From Candidatus Poseidoniales archaeon (lineage in GTDB: Archaea > Thermoplasmatota > Poseidoniia > MGIII > CG-Epi1): a DNA stretch of 5,328 bases. The DNA is taken from NCBI GenBank assembly GCA_015658585.1, contig DQOP01000119.1, positions 1-5,328 of the forward strand. The letters run 5' to 3'. The stretch's first letter is position 1. Every line of letters starts with the position of its first letter. Made by a program: the position numbers and the translations under genes. The notes under the pieces are model-generated. The model ran no database searches, was not told the DNA's origin, and was given only the letters and a program-made list of their open reading frames with translations. Positions 1-5,328 of the stretch are shown here, piece after piece.

Positions 1-227
1 ACGTGGCTCAGCGATTTTCCGCCAACCGCATCGCCACAGGTTTTGTCCTTAGGATAGTTTGACTTTTCTAGCAACAAAACCTTGTTCCCATCGAGTGCAG
101 CATAAGATGCCGCTGCGGAACCTGCAGGTCCTCCCCCAACTACAATTATGTCAAATGCAGTATCATTCTCAGGAACTGGCCCAGACTCGATTTTCTCTTC
201 CCAAAAGTTTTGGTTTCTGGTATCCAT
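1..227 (-). CDS. Geranylgeranyl reductase family FAD-dependent oxidoreductase, N-terminal fragment
   Basis: This gene is cut by the left edge; only its first 75 codons are visible. Translation from the ATG at 227-225 reads MDTRNQNFWEEKIESG and continues into an FAD-binding Rossmann start. A hydrophobic strand (FDIIVV, residues 25-30) precedes the dinucleotide motif GGGPAGS (31-37), and the second strand LLLEK ends at Glu54, the usual ribose-binding acid. Next comes a CGDAVGGK motif (64-71), which is typical of the geranylgeranyl reductase/FixC-like flavoproteins near the flavin. Archaeal members of this family reduce double bonds in the isoprenoid chains of membrane lipids (for example digeranylgeranylglycerophospholipid), but other substrates exist, so the exact reaction is open. 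About 24 residues precede the Rossmann strand, a longer leader than in many homologues. The G-rich stretch GAGGGGGGA just before the ATG could be a poor Shine-Dalgarno. It is divergent from the ferredoxin/oxidoreductase pair to its right, which carries a second protein of the same superfamily. Confidence 0.88.
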   Translation of the reverse strand, partial: MDTRNQNFWEEKIESGPVPENDTAFDIIVVGGGPAGSAAASYAALDGNKVLLLEKSNYPKDKTCGDAVGGKSLSH

Positions 228-304
228 TCCCCCCTCAGTATAATTAGTCTTTAATCATATTTTACTAAAAATGGCAATAGAACTTTAAGACCTATCCTAA
301 TTAG
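228..304. promoter_or_regulatory. Divergent intergenic promoter region
   Basis: These 77 bases separate two divergent genes, so they should hold both promoters. The middle (about 241-290) is strongly AT-rich. On the plus strand CTTTAAG at 283-289, preceded by purine-rich AATAGAA (276-282), resembles an archaeal BRE/TATA pair. Its centre lies about 25 bases before the ATG at 311 and about 19 before the one at 305, which would suit a nearly leaderless transcript. On the minus strand AGTAAAATATG (266-256) is a possible TATA-like box for the GGR gene. No repeat or operator is evident. The assignment to archaeal-type promoters is inference; the AT-richness and divergent layout are seen directly. 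Confidence 0.4.
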
Positions 305-718
305 ATGGTCATGGCATCGCCAGAAGGTACCGAGTTACAGACTTTTCCAGATGGTACTAGTAAGCACGAAATAAACTGGCATAATGGGAAAAAAGATGGT
401 TGGGAGATCAAATGGCATTCTAATGGCCAGATGCTTTCTAAGAGAAAGTGGGTAGACGGCAATCCAAAATCACCAGGCCTGATCTGGGACGAAAATGGGG
501 ATAGAGTAATCATCAAACCAGATCTGGACAGAGATCTTTGTATTTTCTGTGGTGCCCGTATAGGAGTCTGCCCGACAAACGCAATGTTCTTGGAATACAA
601 CGACCGTGATATCTGGATAGACCAGAATTGTACGGATTGTTTACTTTGTACTCGAATTTGTCCGGTAGGTGCACTGAGTTATCCTGAAGTCGCACGGCGA
701 AATACTACCAAAATATAG
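305..718 (+). CDS. Ferredoxin (two-cluster type, one ligand altered) with N-terminal MORN-like repeats
   Basis: Predicted small iron-sulfur electron carrier of 137 residues. The C-terminal half (about 75-125) is a bacterial-type dicluster ferredoxin. The second motif is canonical: C109, C112, C115 and C119 followed by Pro (CTDCLLCTRICP). The first motif is C79, C82, then Arg85 where the third cysteine is expected, then C89-Pro. By the known crossed ligand pattern, cluster 2 keeps all four ligands (C109, C112, C115, C89), while cluster 1 has only C79, C82 and C119. Residues about 14-67 look like MORN_2/YwqK-type repeats, seen in NGKKDGWEIKWHSNGQ and WVDGNPKSPGLIWDENGD. ATGs at 305 and 311 are both possible; neither has a clear Shine-Dalgarno, and 311 fits the candidate TATA spacing better. 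The FAD oxidoreductase starts 6 bases after the stop, so the ferredoxin is its likely redox partner, as in archaeal GGR/ferredoxin pairs such as that of Methanosarcina acetivorans. Confidence is high for ferredoxin, moderate for the repeat domain. Confidence 0.88.
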   Translation: MVMASPEGTELQTFPDGTSKHEINWHNGKKDGWEIKWHSNGQMLSKRKWVDGNPKSPGLIWDENGDRVIIKPDLDRDLCIFCGARIGVCPTNAMFLEYNDRDIWIDQNCTDCLLCTRICPVGALSYPEVARRNTTKI

Positions 719-724
719 AAGCCT

Positions 725-1831
725 ATGAGCAGTAATAATGGAGGAACCACTCGAAGAATAATCGGCGGAGGACTTTCCGGATTGACTGCTGCCATTAATT
801 TTGCCAAGAATGATGAAAGTGTAGAAGTGCATGAAGCTCGAAAAGACATAGGCATGCAATTTCATCCTAATTATCAAGTTCTCCTTAAGGAAAGTCCAGA
901 AACCCCTGCCTCGGAATCAGACGCTAAATCATATTTGAACAGATGGGGCCTGAATCCACAATTCCAGTACAAGAATGCAGAGAAATTACTGTGCTGCACA
1001 CAAAAACGGGATTTTACAATCTCTCTAAAAGAACCATTGCCATTGATCCTCAGAGGGGGCGATAATTCACTCGAAAGAGGATTGGCTAAAGAAGCAGAGG
1101 ATTTAGGCGTGGATTTTCACTTCAAATCACGCCCCAAAGCGCGTTCGGGGGACATCATGTCTGCCGGTTCTTATCGGACAGACATGGCCGCTTTTGGTGC
1201 CTACTATGAGAATTCAGACTTTCCGAGAGATCAATTCCTGTATATGCATGATGAGAAATATTCGCCCAGAGGTTGGTATCTGTACATAATTCCGATGGAC
1301 AAGGATACGATCAAGGTGATGAATTGTTGTTCCAAACCACACGCCAAAAAGGTCAAGAAATTATTATACAAGGCGGTCGAGGAACGCCCTGTCCTGAAGA
1401 ACATTATTGATGGAGCCAAACCGACAGGCACTGTTGGAGGGCAAGGCGGTGTTCACTTCCCCAGAACAGCGATAAAGGATGGCGTTTATTATACGGGGGA
1501 AGCCGCTGGTTTTCAGGATCCTTGGAGAGGTTTTGGGATGAATTATGCGATAGAGTCCGGAGTATTGGCTCAACGAGCCCTTTCCAATTCTTTGGATTAT
1601 GACAAACTTTGGAAAGCCCAATTCAAAGAGAGGAAAAAGGCAGATATTGCCCGCAGAGGCATTTTCGCTTTGCTTGGGAATCGGGCTTTCGAATATGGTA
1701 TGAGGAAAATCAAGGAAGGAGATGAGGTGGATTGGGAGGAAATAAATCCCAGTGGTTGGAAAAAATCACTTATCTACAATACATTCTATTCAATTGAAAT
1801 GGTGAAAAAGACAGTTTGGGATTCTTGGTGA
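725..1831 (+). CDS. Geranylgeranyl reductase-like FAD-dependent oxidoreductase
   Basis: A 368-residue soluble flavoprotein of the FixC/geranylgeranyl reductase superfamily. An N-terminal Rossmann motif GGGLSG (14-19) follows RRII, with Glu37 (VHEA) as the probable FAD ribose ligand. The second FAD motif lies at 258-271 (GEAAGFQDPWRGFG), matching the family's GD-A-G-x-x-P-x-x-G-x-G pattern, but with Glu259 replacing the usual Asp. The region matching the family's Y-x-W-x-F-P substrate motif is GWYLYIIP (183-190), which is clearly divergent. Two adjacent-cysteine pairs occur at C90-C91 and C201-C202. The C-terminal 60 or so residues are helical and rich in charge, ending in WDSW. Length is near the 370-450 usual for the family. 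It begins 6 bases after the ferredoxin stop and has no good Shine-Dalgarno, so it is probably co-transcribed and reduced by that ferredoxin. Saturation of isoprenoid lipid chains is the best guess, but the altered motifs leave another substrate possible. Confidence 0.82.
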   Translation: MSSNNGGTTRRIIGGGLSGLTAAINFAKNDESVEVHEARKDIGMQFHPNYQVLLKESPETPASESDAKSYLNRWGLNPQFQYKNAEKLLCCTQKRDFTISLKEPLPLILRGGDNSLERGLAKEAEDLGVDFHFKSRPKARSGDIMSAGSYRTDMAAFGAYYENSDFPRDQFLYMHDEKYSPRGWYLYIIPMDKDTIKVMNCCSKPHAKKVKKLLYKAVEERPVLKNIIDGAKPTGTVGGQGGVHFPRTAIKDGVYYTGEAAGFQDPWRGFGMNYAIESGVLAQRALSNSLDYDKLWKAQFKERKKADIARRGIFALLGNRAFEYGMRKIKEGDEVDWEEINPSGWKKSLIYNTFYSIEMVKKTVWDSW

Positions 1832-2034
1832 TGGACTCTACCGAATTATTATCATACATTTTGTCTGCTATATGTGTAATTGTGGGCGTCCTGATATTGT
1901 GGGGTGACGAGGATTACATAGTGCCTGCATCAGGCCGTTCACTACGCCTCCCCTGTTCATTTCTATTCTGGGTCCTGGCTGCTGTTTTTTGGGCTATGGC
2001 AGTGGTTATAGATGACGAAGAAGAGAATCTATAA
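1828..2034 (+). CDS. Small membrane protein with two transmembrane helices, unknown function
   Basis: I do not recognise this gene. It encodes 67 residues from the ATG at 1831 or 68 from the GTG at 1828. Both overlap the TGA (1829-1831) of the oxidoreductase gene, giving GTGA or TGATG overlaps typical of translational coupling; a farther TTG at 1816 is less likely. Numbered from the ATG, there are two hydrophobic segments, about 6-24 (LLSYILSAICVIVGVLILW) and 43-60 (SFLFWVLAAVFWAMAVVI). They are joined by a polar loop with GDEDY and two arginines, and a short acidic tail (DDEEENL) follows. There is no signal peptidase site, cysteine-metal motif or other domain. By the positive-inside rule the loop could face the cytoplasm, but the charge signal is weak. 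Its coupling to the flavoprotein hints at a membrane-linked partner role; this is inference. The aconitase start lies 25 bases beyond its stop. Confidence 0.68.
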   Translation: MMDSTELLSYILSAICVIVGVLILWGDEDYIVPASGRSLRLPCSFLFWVLAAVFWAMAVVIDDEEENL

Positions 2035-2045
2035 TTATGCCCCTT

Positions 2046-2051
2046 AGGTGG
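2046..2051 (+). promoter_or_regulatory. Shine-Dalgarno site of the aconitase gene
   Basis: AGGTGG, whose AGGTG core can pair with the CACCU near the 3' end of archaeal and bacterial 16S rRNA, ends 8-9 bases before the ATG at 2060. This decides the aconitase start: the upstream in-frame GTG at 2048 lies inside the ribosome-binding sequence itself. It is the clearest Shine-Dalgarno in the window. Confidence 0.65.
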
Positions 2052-2059
2052 GAAAAATA

Positions 2060-4306
2060 ATGCTTGATTTGGATCAGATAGCGACACTATATCATGGGAT
2101 GGCCGAGAGACATCAAGTGGTCAGGAAGTTATTGGGAAGGCCGTTGACACTGGCTGAGAAAATACTCTTTGGTCATTTGCTAAATTTAGAAGAAGAACCA
2201 AGAAGAGGCAAATCCTACGTTGAACTCCAGCCAGATAGAGTAGCGATGCAGGATGCTACGGCACAGATGGCGTTACTTCAGTTTGCATTGACTGGCCGTT
2301 CCGAAGTTGCAGTTCCTTCTACGGTCCATTGCGACCACCTTATCCAAGCTAGAGTTGGAAGGGACAGTGATCTGGCCGATGCAAATCAGGAAAGTTCGGA
2401 AGTATTTGCATTCCTAAAATCAGCTTCAGCCAAGTATGGTGCTGGATTTTGGGAACCGGGAGCGGGAATCATCCATCAGGTTGTTCTCGAGAACTATGCA
2501 TTTCCTGGCGGATTGATAATAGGTACGGATTCACACACCCCTAATGCCGGAGGCTTAGGCATGATTGCAATTGGAGTAGGTGGTGCAGATGCAATGGAAG
2601 TTATGGCAGGTCTTCCTTTTATGATTCGATGGCCAGGTCTGATTGGAGTTCATCTTATTGGAGAATTATCAGGTTGGACGTCACCGAAGGATGTGATTCT
2701 GCGAGTTTGTGAGGAATTGACAGTAGAGGGAGGTACAAGCCACGTTGTCGAATATTTTGGACCAGGTACTTCATCCATATCTTGTACTGGAAAAGGTACA
2801 ATTTGCAATATGGGTGCCGAGGTAGGCGCAACAACATCACTGTTTCCTTTTGATGATAGGATGTCCCGTTATCTGGATGCTACAGGACGTTCAGGAGTTT
2901 CAGAATTAGCAAATGGACATTCATCTTTGTTAACTGCAGATCCAGAAGTTTTTGACAGTCCCGAAAAATTCTATGATCGAATTATTGAGATCAATCTTTC
3001 AGAGTTAGAGCCGATGATTGTAGGCCCGCATACTCCTGATCTTGCCCGTTCGGTATCTGATTTGGGGCAGGAAGCGAAGGATAAGGGCTGGCCACTTGAG
3101 ATCAAAGCAGCATTAATCGGATCCTGCACAAATTCTTCTTATGAAGATATGGAAAGGGCAGCATCCATAGCCAGCCAGGCAAAATCAGCCGGAATAAAAT
3201 CTAAAGTTCAATTCATGGTTACACCGGGGTCGGATACGATCGATCAGACTATTCGTCGAGATGGACAAATGCAACTCCTGAACGATATAGGAGGCACAGT
3301 TCTGGCAAATGCTTGCGGACCCTGTATTGGCCAATGGAAACGTGAGGATATTACCGAAGGCGAGGTGAATTCGATAATATCTTCCTACAATAGGAATTTC
3401 AGTGGTCGAAATGATGGAAATCACCAAACATTATCATTCCTGACAAGTCCAGAGATTGTCACTGCAATGGCACTTGCCGGTACTTTGGATTTCAATCCAC
3501 AGAAGGACAAGTTAACTGCAGCAGATGGAACTGAGTTTTCTCTGGAACCACCTACAGGTTCTGAATTACCAGCCAAAGGGTTTGAATCTAGTTTGGTAGG
3601 TTTTGTTCCACCTTCTGAAGATACAGTTGACCTGAAAGTCTCTTCTTCAAGTAGAAGATTACAATTTTTAGAACCTTTTCAGGCAACGACAGAGGATGAT
3701 TTAATCGATTTACCAATTCTTGTAAAAGTAAAAGGAAAGTGTACTACAGACCATATTTCTCCAGCAGGAATATGGTTACAATTCAGAGGGCATCTGGACA
3801 ATATATCAGATAATTGCTACATTGGTGCTCATAATTCTTTCACATCCGAACAGGGAACAGCAATCAATCAACTTGATGGAACCAAAGGCAAACTTCCAAA
3901 GGTTGCACGTAATTATCATGAGAACGGGCAAGGCTGGGCCGTGATTGCAGACGTCAATTATGGTGAAGGCAGCAGTAGAGAACATGCAGCCATGTCTCCT
4001 AGATTCCTAGGTTGCAAAGTGGTGATTGCGAGGAGCATGGCCCGTATAGCTGAAACCAACCTGCAGAAGCAAGGAATGTTGGCATTGATATTTGATGATG
4101 AATCTTCTTGGGAGTTGTTACGAGTAGATGATCGACTATCAATCAAAGGAATTGCGGATTTAGGCCCCAATTCCAAGATCACTGTGGAAGCAAAACACAG
4201 TGATGGAAGTACGGATTCCTTTGTTTGTAGCCATAGTATGGGCGACCTACAGGTAGAATGGTTCAAGGCTGGTTCAGCCTTGAATTATCTTAGATCTAAA
4301 AATTAA
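2060..4306 (+). CDS. acn: Aconitate hydratase, mitochondrial-type
   Basis: Complete aconitase of 748 residues, interconverting citrate and isocitrate via cis-aconitate in the TCA (and, if present, glyoxylate) cycle, in the cytoplasm. All hallmarks are present (numbering from the ATG at 2060). These are QDATAQMALLQF (64-75), VHCDH (89-93), GTDSHTPNAGGLGM (155-168), the [4Fe-4S] cysteines C356 (GSCTNSS), C419 and C422 (ACGPCIGQW), SGRND (448-452), DHISPAGIW (564-572), and the catalytic loop YGEGSSREH (634-642) with its serine and arginine. Cysteine spacing and the SGRNDGN and EWFKAGSALN segments follow mitochondrial aconitase (mature form about 754 residues) rather than the roughly 890-residue AcnA/IRP type or AcnB. 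The swivelling domain 4 is fused at the C-terminus. The start is chosen by the AGGTGG at 2046-2051. The gene lies 25 bases after the small membrane-protein gene and converges on purM. No key residue is missing, so the enzyme should be active. Confidence 0.97.
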   Translation: MLDLDQIATLYHGMAERHQVVRKLLGRPLTLAEKILFGHLLNLEEEPRRGKSYVELQPDRVAMQDATAQMALLQFALTGRSEVAVPSTVHCDHLIQARVGRDSDLADANQESSEVFAFLKSASAKYGAGFWEPGAGIIHQVVLENYAFPGGLIIGTDSHTPNAGGLGMIAIGVGGADAMEVMAGLPFMIRWPGLIGVHLIGELSGWTSPKDVILRVCEELTVEGGTSHVVEYFGPGTSSISCTGKGTICNMGAEVGATTSLFPFDDRMSRYLDATGRSGVSELANGHSSLLTADPEVFDSPEKFYDRIIEINLSELEPMIVGPHTPDLARSVSDLGQEAKDKGWPLEIKAALIGSCTNSSYEDMERAASIASQAKSAGIKSKVQFMVTPGSDTIDQTIRRDGQMQLLNDIGGTVLANACGPCIGQWKREDITEGEVNSIISSYNRNFSGRNDGNHQTLSFLTSPEIVTAMALAGTLDFNPQKDKLTAADGTEFSLEPPTGSELPAKGFESSLVGFVPPSEDTVDLKVSSSSRRLQFLEPFQATTEDDLIDLPILVKVKGKCTTDHISPAGIWLQFRGHLDNISDNCYIGAHNSFTSEQGTAINQLDGTKGKLPKVARNYHENGQGWAVIADVNYGEGSSREHAAMSPRFLGCKVVIARSMARIAETNLQKQGMLALIFDDESSWELLRVDDRLSIKGIADLGPNSKITVEAKHSDGSTDSFVCSHSMGDLQVEWFKAGSALNYLRSKN
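4258..4288 (+). repeat. Perfect inverted repeat / hairpin at the 3' end of the aconitase gene
   Basis: TTCAAGGCT (4262-4270) and AGCCTTGAA (4276-4284) are exact reverse complements separated by the five bases GGTTC. In RNA the stem can extend by two G-U and two A-U pairs to 4258 and 4288, giving 13 pairs. It lies within the last codons of the aconitase gene (FKAGSALN region), 18 to 22 bases before the stop codon. No T-run follows on the plus strand, so it is not a classic intrinsic terminator. It may protect the mRNA 3' end or may be a chance result of codon choice in a conserved peptide. Confidence 0.6.
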
Positions 4307-4339
4307 TATTCTCTTCATGGAACGCAATCTGTTCTGCTA
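4307..4339. other. Short convergent spacer between aconitase and purM genes
   Basis: Only 33 bases separate the two stop codons, so the transcripts probably end inside or overlap each other's 3' ends. No hairpin is visible here. A run TTTTT on the minus strand (4302-4298), just inside the aconitase end, could act as an oligo-T archaeal terminator for purM. On the plus strand only weak T-rich bits (ATATTCTCTT) are present. Confidence 0.35.
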
Positions 4340-5311
4340 CTAATCTGTTTTCAGTGCACTGTGTTCTACGCCTTTTCCATTTCTGACTGAACCAATAATC
4401 TGCGCGTCTGAACCAAGGATTGAAAGTGTTTTTTCTGTATCTTTCTCATCAACGACAACCATCATACCCATACCCATATTGAATGTTCGATACATCTCCT
4501 TGTCTTCGATACTTCCTTTCTCTTGTAACCAATCAAACACAGGAAGAACTGGTAGTGGATTATCAATTACGTATTGATAATTGTCATTTATTCGATTAAT
4601 ATTGTCCAGACCGCCTCCAGTTATGTGTGCAATTCCATGTACATCAATCTGGCCGGACAATTCCATGATTTCCTTGACATATATTCTCGTGGGTTCAATT
4701 AGTTGCTTTCCTATTTCTGCATCTCCATCAAACAATTTCCGAATCAAAGTGTATCCATTTGAGTGAGGTCCGCTTGATTTCAGCCCGATCAAGACATCAC
4801 CCTCAGAGATTTTGGTTCCATCGATTATATCTTCCTGTTTGACATATCCAACTGAAGTTCCTGCAATATCAAACCCATTTACTAATTCAGGCAATATTGC
4901 GGTTTCACCTCCAGATAAAGTACAATTGGCTTGTCTGCATCCTTCAGCTAATCCCATTCCAATCTTACTCATCAATTCTTCATCAGGTTTGTCAAGAGCA
5001 ACATAGTCCACAAAACTCAGAGGTTCGGATCCAACACAAATCAGATCGTTAACATTCATGGCCACGCAATCAATACCAACAGTAGGTATGGAATCCAGTT
5101 CTTCAGCCAGTAAAAGTTTGCTACCAACTCCATCTGTACAAATAGCTAATGCACCGTCACCAAGTTTTACTAATCCGGCAAATCCATTTTCTAATTTTAT
5201 TGCTTCTCCATCGCCCTTTCTACCAACACTTTTAATCTGAGCCATCAAGGCTTCTGTGGCCTTCTCACTGGCATCAATATCGACCCCTGCCTCAGAATAA
5301 GTACTTACCAT
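4340..5311 (-). CDS. purM: Phosphoribosylformylglycinamidine cyclo-ligase (AIR synthetase)
   Basis: Complete PurM of 323 residues, the fifth step of de novo purine synthesis: FGAM plus ATP gives 5-aminoimidazole ribonucleotide, ADP and phosphate, in the cytoplasm. Family motifs in order: YSEAGVDI (5-12), the glycine-rich TDGVGSK (59-65), GIDCVAMNVNDL (79-90), GGETA (134-138), SSGPHSNGYTLIRK (179-192), PTRIYVK (207-213), HGIAHITGGGL (225-235) and MYRTFNMGMGM (273-283). The N-terminal half is the ATP-binding AIRS domain and the C-terminal half the matching AIRS_C domain. It is slightly shorter than the E. coli enzyme (345), mainly from a compact stretch after residue 30 and a short C-terminus. 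The ATG at 5311 is preceded in frame by a TAG at 5320-5318, so no longer start is possible. No Shine-Dalgarno is visible. It converges on the aconitase gene and its upstream neighbour is outside the window, so its operon is unknown. Confidence 0.97.
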   Translation of the reverse strand: MVSTYSEAGVDIDASEKATEALMAQIKSVGRKGDGEAIKLENGFAGLVKLGDGALAICTDGVGSKLLLAEELDSIPTVGIDCVAMNVNDLICVGSEPLSFVDYVALDKPDEELMSKIGMGLAEGCRQANCTLSGGETAILPELVNGFDIAGTSVGYVKQEDIIDGTKISEGDVLIGLKSSGPHSNGYTLIRKLFDGDAEIGKQLIEPTRIYVKEIMELSGQIDVHGIAHITGGGLDNINRINDNYQYVIDNPLPVLPVFDWLQEKGSIEDKEMYRTFNMGMGMMVVVDEKDTEKTLSILGSDAQIIGSVRNGKGVEHSALKTD

Positions 5312-5328
5312 AGAGTCTACATCTTGGC

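Noticed and set aside
59..247. Plus-strand open frame of 62 codons
   Set aside because: It lies antisense to the GGR fragment, whose Rossmann and CGDAVGGK motifs are clear; the plus-strand product has no recognisable features.
518..537. Palindrome CCAGATCTGG followed by a second AGATCT
   Set aside because: It lies inside the ferredoxin coding frame and is short; it is most likely chance, with no flanking repeat to suggest an operator.
301..877. Minus-strand open frames opposite the ferredoxin and early oxidoreductase
   Set aside because: They are antisense to well-supported genes with conserved motifs; their products are low-complexity and unlike known proteins.
1816..1827. TTG at 1816 as start of the small membrane protein
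   Set aside because: A GTG at 1828 and ATG at 1831 overlap the upstream stop in the usual coupled manner; TTG would deepen the overlap without any ribosome-binding signal.
2048..2059. GTG at 2048 as aconitase start, adding four residues
   Set aside because: It overlaps the AGGTGG ribosome-binding sequence that is well placed for the ATG at 2060.
3958..4266. Minus-strand frame of 102 codons opposite the aconitase C-terminus
   Set aside because: It is antisense to conserved aconitase domain 4, including the catalytic serine loop; open only by codon bias.
4581..5240. Plus-strand open frames opposite purM
   Set aside because: They are antisense to a complete PurM with all family motifs; their serine/proline-rich products are typical of shadow frames.
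1..5328. CRISPR arrays, tRNA/rRNA genes, insertion sequences, toxin-antitoxin or phage genes
   Set aside because: No spaced direct repeats, cloverleaf-like segments, transposase motifs or terminal inverted repeats were seen. The YwqK-like repeats in the ferredoxin resemble a family named for antitoxins, but there is no toxin partner here.

Overview
This window most likely comes from an archaeon, plausibly a marine, planktonic member of the Thermoplasmatota (Marine Group II/III type). That assignment is inference. It rests on two proteins of the FAD-dependent geranylgeranyl-reductase (GGR)-like class, one of them paired with a ferredoxin as in archaeal lipid saturation. It also rests on several genes with no Shine-Dalgarno sequence, as in leaderless archaeal transcripts, and on moderately AT-rich DNA. 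No ribosomal RNA or other firm taxonomic marker is present.

Layout: (1) bases 1-227, minus strand, the N-terminal part of a GGR-family flavoprotein that runs off the left edge. (2) 228-304, a divergent AT-rich promoter region. (3) 305-4306, a plus-strand run of four genes with gaps of 25 nt or less: a small two-cluster ferredoxin with an N-terminal MORN-like repeat domain, a GGR-like FAD oxidoreductase, a 67-68 residue two-helix membrane protein whose start overlaps the preceding stop, and a complete mitochondrial-type aconitase. (4) 4307-4339, a 33-base convergent spacer. (5) 4340-5311, minus strand, a complete purM (AIR synthetase). The last 17 bases lie upstream of purM and contain an in-frame stop that limits how far its start can be extended.

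Functionally, the left half looks like a redox module: a ferredoxin that could feed electrons to the adjacent flavoprotein, with a second flavoprotein of the same superfamily divergently transcribed next door. In archaea such ferredoxin/GGR pairs saturate isoprenoid chains of membrane lipids, but here the flavoprotein is divergent in its substrate-motif region, so its substrate is uncertain. The right half is central metabolism: aconitase (TCA cycle) and PurM (purine synthesis). No mobile element, CRISPR array or RNA gene was found. The points most worth a second look are the ferredoxin's missing cluster cysteine (Arg in place of Cys), its fusion to MORN-like repeats, the divergent oxidoreductase, and a perfect inverted repeat at the 3' end of the aconitase gene.
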